A stretch of DNA of 64,000 bases from Tenrec ecaudatus. Lineage: Eukaryota; Chordata; Mammalia; Afrosoricida; Tenrecidae. The notes under the pieces were generated by a model. The model searched no databases. It was not told where the DNA came from and worked only from the letters and a program-made list of their open reading frames with translations. A program made the translations under genes and the position numbers. The DNA lies in contig NC_134539.1 of NCBI RefSeq assembly GCF_050624435.1, positions 120,573,525-120,637,524 of the forward strand. Reading direction: 5' to 3'. Positions 11,268 to 21,900 of the stretch are shown piece by piece; position 1 is the first letter of the stretch, and every line of letters begins with the position of its first letter.

Positions 11268-11424
11268 AAGGACCTTGGGTGGCCAGGGAGACTTCAAACT
11301 GCAAGGTCACCAGTTCAACTCCACCAACCACTTGGAGCAAGGCGAGGCTTCCTGCTCCTGTGAAGATTTAGTCTTAGAAACCCCAAGGGGACAATTCTAC
11401 TGCACAAACTATGTCATGAAGATT
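11268..11424 (+). repeat. AfroSINE interrupted by a U2 insertion
   Basis: CTTGGGTGGCCAGGGAGAC, then TTCAAACTGCAAGGTCACC and GAAACCCCAAGGGGACAATT, are SINE body. The copy breaks off at 11424, where the U2 retrocopy entered. Confidence 0.65.
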
Positions 11425-11444
11425 TTTCTTTCTTGTTTTTTTAG

Positions 11445-11642
11445 TCCCCAGAGGGGGTACACCATTCCTGGAAGTAGTGCAATACCAGGTCAATGCATGG
11501 AGTGGATGGAGCAAGCTCCTATTCCATCTCCCTGCTCCAAAAATCCATTTAATATATTGTCCTTGGATAGAGAAAGTATCAGATATTAAACTGATAAGAA
11601 CAGATACTACACTTGATCTTAGCCAAAAGGCTGAGAAGCAAT
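11445..11642 (-). pseudogene. U2 snRNA retropseudogene (full length)
   Basis: The minus strand from 11642 reads as a full U2 spliceosomal RNA of about 191 nt. The branch-site pairing element GTAGTA, the AGATCAAGTGTAGTATCTG region and the Sm-like GGATTTTTGGAGCAGG are intact. Most differences from U2 are C-to-T or G-to-A at former CpGs, as in a decaying copy. The 3' end keeps a few bases of precursor-like extension (TCTGGGGAC), then an A-rich tail (T-rich at 11425-11443 on the plus strand). TCATGAAGATT occurs on both sides (11414-11424 and 11642-11652), a target-site duplication. These marks show LINE-mediated retroposition. No snRNA promoter elements are visible, so a functional gene is unlikely. 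Confidence 0.93.
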
Positions 11643-11749
11643 CATGAAGATTATTTAATAAAAACTGACTACATTTAAATAATGACTTGAGTACAGAAAA
11701 CAGGAAAAAATTATGTATTTGGATTATGGTGTTGGTGAAGAATAGTTAA

Positions 11750-12040
11750 AGTATCATGGCTTGCCAGAAAAACAAACATCTCTTGGAGGAAGTACAGCCA
11801 GAATGCTCTTTAGAAGTAAATATAGACTGTGGACACGGTATCAGGAGAGACGAGTCCATAGAAAAGGACAGAATGTTTGGTAGAGTTGGTGAAAAAGATC
11901 TTCCAGGAGATGGACTGACACAGTAGCCCCAGCATTGGACATACAGACAGCAATTGTGAGGCTGGCACAGCAACAGGAAGGACTGCATTCTGTTGTGCAT
12001 ACGGGTGCTAAGTTAGAGCCCACCGGATGCTGCCACAGGA
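11750..12040 (+). repeat. LINE (RTE-like) ORF2 C-terminal fragment, decayed
   Basis: GAGATGGACTGACACAGTAG, CAGCAATTGTGAGG and CATTCTGTTGTGCAT are ordered marks of the 3' coding end of the afrotherian LINE also found at 44815-45460. Stops and indels are present. Confidence 0.6.
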
Positions 12041-12585
12041 ACTAGCTGTAAGGACATTTGGTTGTTTTTGTTCAGATACTCTCAGCCTATTATCTCTGGT
12101 ACAACATGCTGGCTGCTCAGTAGGGTGAACTCAAAGCTCCTTACCTCCTCCTGCTTTAAGGTAGAAAAGAAACCCTAAATCTCAAATATAACCTAAGTAG
12201 TACATTTATTAAATCTTAAGGAGAGCAAAGAAACATCATCCAGATGAGGGAGGACATTAGCACAAGGTCATAATGTCCCTGGGGCTTGCTGCAATACAGA
12301 ACTTTAATAAGGACATGAGAGGGCAAAGGAAACTCGCAAAAGCATGATTGGTAGCATATCAATACATCAGTTACAGAAGTGGGAACAGACCCATGAATGT
12401 TACAATACACAATGCTAGACAGAAGAGCTTACAAGATAAAAAGTGGGTCTTTCAACCAAGACAGGACATGACCCCTAACTATGAACCCACAGCGCCTAAG
12501 GGAGACCGTCCCGCCCTGGGCTAGCTGGAGGAGGGTGAAGGTAATTCACTTTCCAACATACTCTGCCTGAAACCAAGACTGTTCA
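12040..12585. other. Within the PIGW 5' intron, nothing specific
   Basis: Some text (AGGACATGACCCCTAACTA) may be remnant repeat. No exon with supporting splice sites and no RNA gene is seen. Confidence 0.4.
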
Positions 12586-12587
12586 CT

Positions 12588-12800
12588 GACCAGAAGGAAT
12601 TCAATGGAGGTTTAATTCAACGTGAGACTCTGCAATGGATTTAGGGCTTTCATTGCCATTGACAGGCTGCAAACAGATGTTCGGGATTTAAGCTCTACTA
12701 CACTGCCCGCCATATTTACAGGCAGCCATATTGTCAGGTCGGTGTTGTTGGACAGAACGGTCACTAATCACTACTGGGAAAGAGGGTAGGAGCTGGAGAG
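12588..12800 (-). repeat. LINE fragment matching 5940-6140
   Basis: CAGAAGGAATTCAATGGAGG, GGATTTAGGGCTTTCATTG and TGCAAACAGATGTTCGGGAT parallel the earlier block in the same orientation. Confidence 0.5.
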
Positions 12801-13014
12801 TTGTGGAAATAGGTTATTCCTTTTTTTCCTTGTTTAAGGAAAACACCTTTCTGGCCCATATCAGTGCCTGAAAAACGGCACATACACACAACACACTTTT
12901 GGTCAAATTAAGAATCAGTCAGTGAATGAATGCAGTCTGGGCGATCTGGGCCCAGCAACATGGCACCATACCAAACCAATCCGAATGAGGAGGGGGACGA
13001 GATCTAGACATACT

Positions 13015-14480
13015 TCCGACCCCGCGGCTGGGCCCAGTCCTTACAGTTCACGCGTGCTTCGGAAGGTCTCGGCTGCCCCCAGCAGAAAGTTCCCATGAAA
13101 AGGTCCACCCAACTCCAAGAGTAACAGCTGAAGAACGCGGGAGCAAGCCGCTTCCGCTTCCGGGAGGCGGTGCTTCCGGCCAGCGCGGGGCAAGCTGCTC
13201 TTCCGGGCCGGCCGATTCGACACGCGCAGCTCCGCCCCCGCTCCCGCCCCGCCTCCAGCCGGGCAGGCGGAGTAGTCCCACGGCCCGCCCCTGCCCTGGT
13301 GGTTTTCCTCCAACTGGGCTCGCCCGGCCTAAATCCTTTGCAGTCGTGGCCCCGGGCTGGCCTGTCAAAGCGGCTCTAGCGACGGGAAACCCGCCTCGCT
13401 TCACATCAGCCCCTCAGGTCTCTATGGCGAGGCCCTGTCAGGGTGAAAGGGTCCGTGGGTGCACGCTTCGGCCGCGGCGCCCTCTACAGAAAGGCCCCAG
13501 GCCACGCTGCCTCTCGAGCCGCTGCGCCCGGACGTGGGGGACTCCCGCTCCACCGTCGCCCGTGTTTCACCCCCGGGCCTCCGCGCTGTCGCTGAGGGAG
13601 CTCCCCGACCGCGAGCCGGGTGGCCCAGGCGGGCCACGTGCGCGCCGGGCGGCGTGTGCGGCCCCGCCCCGGGGGAGGGGCGAGCGGCTCCCGGCGTCTG
13701 AGCCCGAGTCGCGAGCGAGCAAGTCCCGCTGGCGGGCCGGCTTTCCCTCCTCCTGTCCCCCCACCCCCAGGCTCTTCCCGCCGCCGCCGCTCCCAGGCCT
13801 CCCGCCTTTCCTTTGGGGCGGCGGGGGCCGTACGATCGTCGGCTCGGGCTGTGGGACCGGTGAGTGCCACCCTTGAGTCTACATCCGAAGCCCGGCGCGA
13901 CCCCAGAGGGGCATGGGGAGGCAGGTTTGCCCGGAGTGCTGAGGAAGACGGTGACGTCTCCCTGTCCGGTTTCCAAAGAACCCTTTTTATCTTCTTTTAG
14001 ACTCTCATATCCCAGGAGGAGGTCACTCAGCCCAGAGCCCCGCCTAGACCCAGGACCCTTGAGAGTCACCCGTTACCACCTTTCCACCCTGCGGACAGGA
14101 GGAGGTCCGGGGTGGGGGTGGCCCCCGCCTGGAGGTTGATGAGGGAGCCTTTTCCCCTCCTGTAAGACTTGGGACGGACGACGGACCCGGGTCGCGGTGG
14201 CTGGTCCCGGGAGCCGTCCGGGCAGTTGTGCCCTTGGCTGGGGTCATGTCCACCTTCCTGGGAAGGGCATGCTCTCCCCTTGTCCGGTGTTTCCGGAGCG
14301 GCATCCCAGCCCTGGGCAAGGCCGGCACTTTGTCGGGACCGGGACTCCCTGCTTGGAATGTGGGGGCGGAGCCAGCTAAGTCCGCGGGACCCTTCCCCAG
14401 CTCTCCTCCCCAGCTGCCCACCGGGAGAAAGGAAACCGGCCGGCGAGGAGGGGGAGGAGCTGGTGATCAGGTTGCCACTT
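13015..14480. promoter_or_regulatory. Bidirectional CpG-island promoter of PIGW and MYO19
   Basis: This strongly CpG-rich island lies between the minus-strand PIGW and the plus-strand MYO19, the arrangement known for this gene pair. It contains four CTTCCG (ETS/GABP-type) sites in 55 bases (13151, 13157, 13173, 13200) and CCAAT near 12980. There are also several GC boxes (CCCCGCCTCC, GGGGCGG). A strong minus-strand donor (ACT|GTAAGG, exon edge 13045) suits PIGW exon 1, and a strong plus-strand donor (ACCG|GTGAGT, GT at 13860) suits a first untranslated MYO19 exon. Several long frames cross the island on both strands but none resembles a protein. Transcription start points are inferred. Confidence 0.85.
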
Positions 14481-14552
14481 GCCTTAACTGGTTTCTTCAT
14501 CTACTTATTACAGTCTCTCCTGCCCACAATGGTCACACCCTGCCCAGAAATT

Positions 14553-14790
14553 CTTGGCTGGTGGAGCAGTGGTTAGAGCATATTTTCCTCTGAGCGAGGC
14601 CGGAGCCCGCCCCAAGTCTTCCAGGAGAGGAAGAGCATTAGTACCGATCAGATCAAATTTAGTGAGAGAGAAGGAAGGCTGGAGGTTGATTGACAGTCTC
14701 AGAAACTCTCAGGATCAATTCTTTTCTGCCTGAACAAGGCCGCCGAGTCTGCATCGACTCAATGCGTGGATATCCCGTTTTGTGGTTGAG
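14553..14790 (+). repeat. AfroSINE-related SINE, forward
   Basis: TTGGCTGGTGGAGCAGTGGT with TTAGAGCAT is the tRNA-like head. GCATCGACTCAATGCGTGG near 14750 is the 3' mark. The middle is enlarged and altered, perhaps by an insertion. Confidence 0.6.
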
Positions 14791-15924
14791 GAAACAATAG
14801 GGTCGAGAGAGTTCTACTGATGCATGTGCTAGAGGCGGACATGGGCTTTGGATCCTAAAGGCTATGTATGCTGGGTTCTCCCTCTGTTAAAGGGTTCAAC
14901 CTATCTTAACGAAGCTCCTAATTATGCTCCTTGAGCCTCTGGAGACCTCTGCATGGCTGTCTCTCAGTCTGGGTGCAGTCACTATTCAGGGAGATCGTGT
15001 TCAACCCAGTTCTGATGCCAGCTCATTGCCATTTTCTCAATACCCATAGAGTCCCCATCTGAATTAAAAGCCCCAAGAAAATCTTTTCTTGCTCATCATT
15101 ACAGAGAAACATCTCTGGGACACATCGTTGAAGTTGATGGGATGGGCCCACCCGATTAGCCTCCCTTGTGGATTACGTTTTGTTGGTTTACAACAACTCT
15201 TGTTAGAAGTACCATTTGAGAGAATACAGCTTTGTACTTGGTGCAGGGTTTTCAAACCACGGTGTGATTGGCCTTCAGAACTACCCCTTCTGAGGTCAGT
15301 TTTACTCTTCCCATCTTCAAGGTGAGCCACCCCTGTGAGCCAGGAAAGTGGCTTACCCCATGTTACACACCCAGGGAATGGCTGTGTTCTGAATCCCCTC
15401 CCACACAGCCGCCTCCAGGAGCTGCACCAGCTAACTCATGGCTCCCCTCCCTGCTCAAGTCAAGACTCCTAACACTAGAGTATTTTGGTCTGGCTAAGGC
15501 GATAGGGCAGAAGTCTGCCATTTCCTGTATCCTTCATCGGACAAGACTTGCAGCCCCACCCCAGTCTCTGCAGGGAAATTGGCTCTAACATTGCAGAAAG
15601 AGCCTCTGGAGGCTCTTGTAAAAGTTTATTAATTGGCAGGGAGAGGGCAGACTCTCCCTCTATGCCTAGCCCCGCCCTGACTCATGGGAGAGTTCCTCTG
15701 TGGTGGGAGGAGAGGGAGTGAGTCACCTTGGAGACCTTGGAGAAGTCCTCACCTGTGTGTGGCCCTTTCTTCTCTCAGGCCACAGGCTCCAAGGTGACTT
15801 GTCTCAGGTTCCTCCTGAACGCAGCTCTGGGCTGGACCCATGCCCCAGCTCATGCTCCACAACCTGGTGAACAGCGCTCCTCGGCCCTGCCACCCAGAAC
15901 CCTGGCTGACGGCATTGAAGCAGG

Positions 15925-18900
15925 ATGCTCCCGCAGGTAACCCAGAGCCTCCGGCCCGGGAGGCACCTTCCCAGCTCCCACTGCCATGGAGTCAGTGCTG
16001 ACTCACAGCGACCCACTGGGGGTTTCCAAGACTGTAAGTGGTTACCGGAGGAGAAAGCTCAGCCTTTGTCTCTCAGAGCTGCTGGTGGTTTCGAACTGCC
16101 GTCCATACAGAGTAAAGGCCAACTCAGAACCACTGCGCCAAGAGGGCTCCTGAATAAAGGCTCCACTGACCCCTGCGGGAGGAAGGGAAAAATCTCTTAC
16201 AGGTCTTTTATTGTTCCATTGGCTTCCATCCTTCATAGCCAAGAAGTTTTCTTTTTTTAACTTTTTATCATGAATTGGGCGAAGGTTTCCAAAGCAATCT
16301 GTTTCCCATTCAACAATTCGTACATATTTTGTTTCATGTCATTGACAGTAACCCCGTTTCCTGTTTTCATTCCTACTTCCTCCCTATTTCCTGTTTTCTT
16401 TCTTCCGGCTTTCCTAATCCTTCCTGCCTTTTGAACTTTGTTCTTGGGCACATGCTGCCCATGTGATCTCATATGGTTGATTGTAAGGAGTGGATTCTAC
16501 CCCAACTTATATTGACCTTATAGACTTGTCTTGTTTGGTGAGTTCCATTCCAGACCTGAAAGGTGGTTAAGGGTTATGACCTCAGAAGTCAAGAAACTCT
16601 TTCTCCTATCTAATTTGAATCTCTTACTGTGATTTTTAGCTCTTTTTCCTGAGGTGAGTAAGGTGGAATGGGTTAAAGAATCCTTAAGTAAGTTGCTTTG
16701 GTGACTGTACAAACCTGAACAAGAGAGGGTGCCCTGAGAGATATCCTGGCAGCCTGAATTCCTGAGGTACGCTGGAAGCCTGGGGCTTTAAGAGGAGGTG
16801 ATCCTTAAAGAGTAAGGAGGTATCCAGGTGGAAGAAAGAAAATAAACAGTCCGGCAAAGAGGTCAGCCTGTGCAGAACCATGGGGGAAGGTGCCCTCTAG
16901 GGATATACAGAAGGATAGATGGGCCATGGGGTACTGCTATTGGGACTTGAACCCGTCTTTTCCTCCTGGTCTCTCTGAAAAGACTGTCATTGTCCAGGCC
17001 TGTGGGATTCCAAATCACCCTTCGTTGTGGAACTCCATCCCAGATGTTGATGATCCTCCATATGCAGCTTCTGGCCCAGAAAGAATGCCTCTTTGCTGAA
17101 TAGTTAGTGACACTGAGCTGAGGCAGATGTTTAATATGACCCCCTCCCATCATGTGGTCTCAAAAAAAAAGCAAACTCCCTGCTATTGAGTTGATTCTGA
17201 GTCATAGCTGCCCTACAGGACAGGGTAGAACTGCCCCTGTGAGTTTCCAAGACTAACTATAGAAGTAGAAAGGCCTATCTTTCTCCCTTGGCACAGTTGG
17301 TGGTTTCAAACTGCAGGCTCTGCAGTTAGCAGCCCAACTGGAAACCAATATGCCACCCAGACACCACCGCCATCAAGTTGAATCCGACTCATCGTGACTC
17401 TTTATAGAGTCTCCGAGGCTGTAAATCTTTACAGGAACAAATGGCTTCATCTTTCTCCCTCGATGTATCTGGTGGGTTTGAACTTCAGACCTTGGGGTTG
17501 GCAGTCCAACCCTTAGCTGACAGCACTTCCCAGACTCCAACCATGTTATTTAGTGTTGAAGCCTATTTATCTTTGGGCACAGACATGAGAATCAAGATTG
17601 GTATGAAGCTGATACCTTTGAAGTGGAGGTCAGATGTACCTCCACTCTGACTTTATCACCACTTGACACCAGCCGTCCTCCCCCAGCACTCTCGACTTCT
17701 CTGCTGGATTTGACCTTCCGTTGCACTGACCACACGACTCACCTGCCGCACTCACCAGACTCATATGATTTATTAGAGAACGTCAGGCTACAACTGGGGA
17801 CTTGGAGCAACTTGGGAATAGCAGGATACAACTCAAGAGCCAGGACAGCTTCCAAAAAAGACAGCTCCAGCATTTTCTTTGACCATGCCTGCAGGGTGGC
17901 CCTTCTCTCACCGTGCCAGGCAGCAGCCCCTTTTCTGGCTTGTGACTTGCACCGACAAGGGCCTCGTCTCCTTAGCTCTACTGACATGCCTGGAGGCATC
18001 CCGCTTCACCAGCACTCTTCCTCCATGAAGGTGCACAATTCTCACCACAGCTGCCTCTCACTGGCCGCCTGGTTCACATCATTCATACTGCTAGCAGTCA
18101 CTGTTTCTCTGCTACCACGCTCTGCTGAAGCCGCCTCCATTTCTCACCACGCTCAGTCTTAGCTCTCCTTCCCAGCACCCTGGGTCCAAAGAATGAACTC
18201 CGCGCCAGTCCCTTGCTGGTAGTAAGGTCCCCCTTAGCCTCTGTGGGATTGGCCTTTATATTCCACTTTGTGACCCTTCCAGCCAACCCACAGACTGACT
18301 GATCATTGCCTTTAGGAGACTAGTGAATTAGTACAGTAGTCTGCCAGTCCATATGAGGTTGTTTTCTTTTGTGTATCTGTAGTTTTAGACACCCTATTTG
18401 CATAGTAAACCAAGCAGTCCCTTGCAAGATTACAACCTAGCCAATCATTTTTGGCAGAATTATAAACCCAAGGCCAGAAAAGCCGTATATGAGAACCCAT
18501 TGCATCAAAACCCATGGAATGGCTCCCATCTCAGGCAGGTGAGTGCTCGAGACTCGGCTGGATATCTGAGTGTAGGGCTGGCCAGCCCCACTTGACCTTC
18601 TAACCATTTTGGCTCGTGAAACAGGCCTGAGGGCTGGAGAGAAGCAGGCAGAACAATTGTCTGGATTGTGCTTTCTTTTACTTTTTAAAAATAGTCATAA
18701 TGTTAATGCCTGCTATAGTAGATGCTAAGCCAAGTGTTTTACACGTGTAATTTTTGTTTAATCCTTACAATAGCCCAGTGAGAAGGGTCCAGTCAATATA
18801 TTCTATTCCCATTTTGAAAATAAGGCTCAGAGAGATTACGTGACTCCTCAAAGTCATATGAAGGTTAAGACATTTGGAAAATACATAGGCATATTCATAA

Positions 18901-21900
18901 TTATATCACCCAGAGATAACCTAGGACTTCTTCCTAAATCAACAATGTAAGAGCAGTTAGAGGTATCGTGCCATTTCTGAGCCTGCTGTATTCCGTGGTG
19001 TGCATGTACTGTAATTCGAGCAACTCAGTAGTTGGACATTTTGGTGGTGGATCGTCGCTAATAACAATTCTGCATATGCTGGGCATTCTTGTGCCTTTAC
19101 TTAGGACTGCTCTAGAAGTGGAAAGACAGGCCCACGGGGAATGCACAGTTCACGGGCCTTTGATGGAGTGTCTAATTAGAGGTGCCACTTTGATTTGCTG
19201 TGTGACTTGGGAGGTGCCCGTGTGTTTCTGTGTGGAGCTGCCTCCTGACGCTTCCTTGGCCGTAATCTTCACAGAAGCAGCTTGTCAGGCCTGTCCCTTC
19301 TGCAGTCCTGCTGGTGGGTTTGAACTTCCATCCTTGTAACCAGCTGACTGCAAGCCATTTGTGCCATCCAGGGACCTTAAGAGCTTCTTTTTTTGTTTTG
19401 TTTTTTAAATTTTATTAGGGGCTCTTACATATACCAATTCGTACATCCATTATATCATGTGGACATGTACAATTGTTGTTGACATCCATAATTTGTAAAT
19501 ATCTTCTTGATCCCTTTGATATCAGCTCCTCTTTTTTATCCCCCTCCCTCCACCACCCTGCCATCCCCAGGGGCCACTTTTTTTTTTCTTCTTTTCTTTT
19601 TTTACATTTTATTAGGGGCTCATACAACTCTTATCTCAATCCACACATATACAGACATCAATTGTATAAAGCATATCCGTACATTCTTTGCCCTAATCAC
19701 TCTCAAAGCATTTGCTCTCCACTTTCAGGGGCCACTTTTAAGAGAATAATAATAGCTAACAGTTTTTTTGAGCGTACACCAGTTACCTTCTCAAATACTT
19801 GACCTGTTTGTGCAGCAGTACCCAGGCAGAACAAGGAGCAGTCCTGGGAGTGGCGTGGTTATATGCTCAGCTGCTAGCCAAAGCATTGGTGGTTCAAAAC
19901 TAGCTGATGCTCTGCAGGAGAAATAGGTGACAGTCTGCGTTCCTCAATATTCCTGACCTTGGGAGCCCTCGGAGGCAGTTCTGTTGTAGCCTACAAGGTC
20001 AATATGACCTTGGAGTGAACTAGATGGCAGAGAGTTTAGTTTTTCTTTGTTGGGCTTATAAAATAGACGCTGTCGTTCCCATTTTGTAGATGAGGAAGAC
20101 TGAGGCACCAAGAGGTTAAGAAATGTATATGAAGTTATATACCTAATAAGTGGTAGATCCCAGGCAGTTCAAAACAAAGCTGAAAAAATCTAGCTTTGGA
20201 GTTTAGGTTCTTCACCACCACACGGACTCCTTTTCTGGCTTAAACATTTACTCATCACTTAAGGTTGGGTTGTCTGGTGAGGAAAAAAATTTTAATCTTG
20301 GCGGAGAGGGCGATCCTGCCTGTGTATTCATGGTGGCCCAAATTCTGACAGCAGACATCTTTGGGAAGAAACTCATGACTGGGCACTTGGCACATTGTCC
20401 TGAGGAGGTTGAACTTGTAATGTTCACCAGGCTCCTTGGAAACTCACACTGCGTCAGGTCACAGACTTTGTCGTCCAAAAGCCGATTCAGTCACGTCCCT
20501 ATCTTTTCCCACTCCGCACCCCATCTTTTGTGTCCCCAAGGAGACAAGACCTCAGAGGTCAGGGAGCAGGAATGAAGCATTTGTTAAGCATGGACACTGA
20601 GAATGGGTGAGGGATGAGCGGCTTGTGCCCTTTGGTGCCCATTCTTGACTTCATACAACCTTAGGGGCCAGGCTTCCCCTCCGACAGACTCGGAGCAGAA
20701 GGAACTTGCGCCGTTCAATTTAAGCTTCTGGAAGTGAGCAATGAAGGCAAGACGCTGTCTCTTTGAGGAGACGACGCTGCTTTTCATCATAAGCTGAATG
20801 ATCTCTTACCGAAAAGACTGGCCTGTAGATCCCTTACTTTAGAACCTTCCCGCAGCCGCCACCCCCTCAAGCCCTGCCCCCGAGATCAGCAAGGCTGAAA
20901 GCTGGCCAGTCTAGAATCAGATTTGGTGCTCTGTTCTTGACAAAGGGGAAGGCTTGCTTTTCTGGAGAACATGCTCTGTGCCCGCCATGAAGTGCTTTGT
21001 GAATTTCCTCTCCCTTCCGTCTTCGCGATGGGCCTCTGAGTGGCATTTGTTTCCCTTCATTTACAAGGAGAGGTGAGTTACTGACTTGGCCCCACAGGGC
21101 TAGTAGAGGCAGGACTGAAATGTGAACCCACCAGCTCTGATATGATAGGCCTGCCCGCTTTCTAAGACACAGGTTCCTTGCCTTAGCACGCTGCCAGCTG
21201 GCCTGAGTCCCAGCCCTCACAGCTCCGGTTGTTCCTCCCCAGGTTAACGGCCACAGGTTGGGCTCTGATGCCCAAGGGGAAGAGCCCCTCCCAGGAGACC
21301 TGCAGGATTTCCTGGGTGCGGAGACCCTGCTGCTCCAGCTGGATGACCTCACCCAGGTGAATCCCGTGACACTGGAAACAGGTATGGGCCTTCCTTTCCC
21401 CGACCCTCCATCTTCAAATGCTTCAAATGGGTGGGTGGTTAGTAGCGGGGAGGGGGCGGGTTGAGGACATTTGGCTCAGCTTCCCAAAGCAGGCAGCACT
21501 CCTCAAGCTTAGGCTGCCCCAGAAGTCTGCCCAGGGGGACCCGGCATCTGTACCTGAGCTCCCCAGGGCAGACTTGGCTCTCGCAAAGGGCTCATCTTAA
21601 TTAGATCTCACACATAGTCATCAGGGAACTGCTGAGGTCTGCTGGCAGTTGGCAGAATCTCAGCGAGGGCTGCTGACAGGTGTGCATCTGTATGAGACTG
21701 CATCTGTGTTGTAAGTCAGACTTCTCTAACGGTGCCTGTGCCTCACTTAGTCCTGCGGTGCCTGCAGGCACGATACACAGCTGACACCTTCTACACCAAT
21801 GCGGGCTGCACCCTAGTGGCTCTGAACCCCTTCAAGCCGGTCCCTCAACTCTACTCGCCAGAGCTGATGAGAGAGTACCACACTGCGCCTCAGCCCCAGG

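Noticed and set aside
11452-11642. Functional U2 snRNA gene
   Set aside because: CpG decay, poly(A)-like tail, target-site duplication and no visible snRNA promoter.
13422-14069. 215-codon antisense frame and others in the PIGW/MYO19 island
   Set aside because: Same CpG-island artefact. The frames overlap on both strands and none resembles a protein; the region is promoter and untranslated exon.
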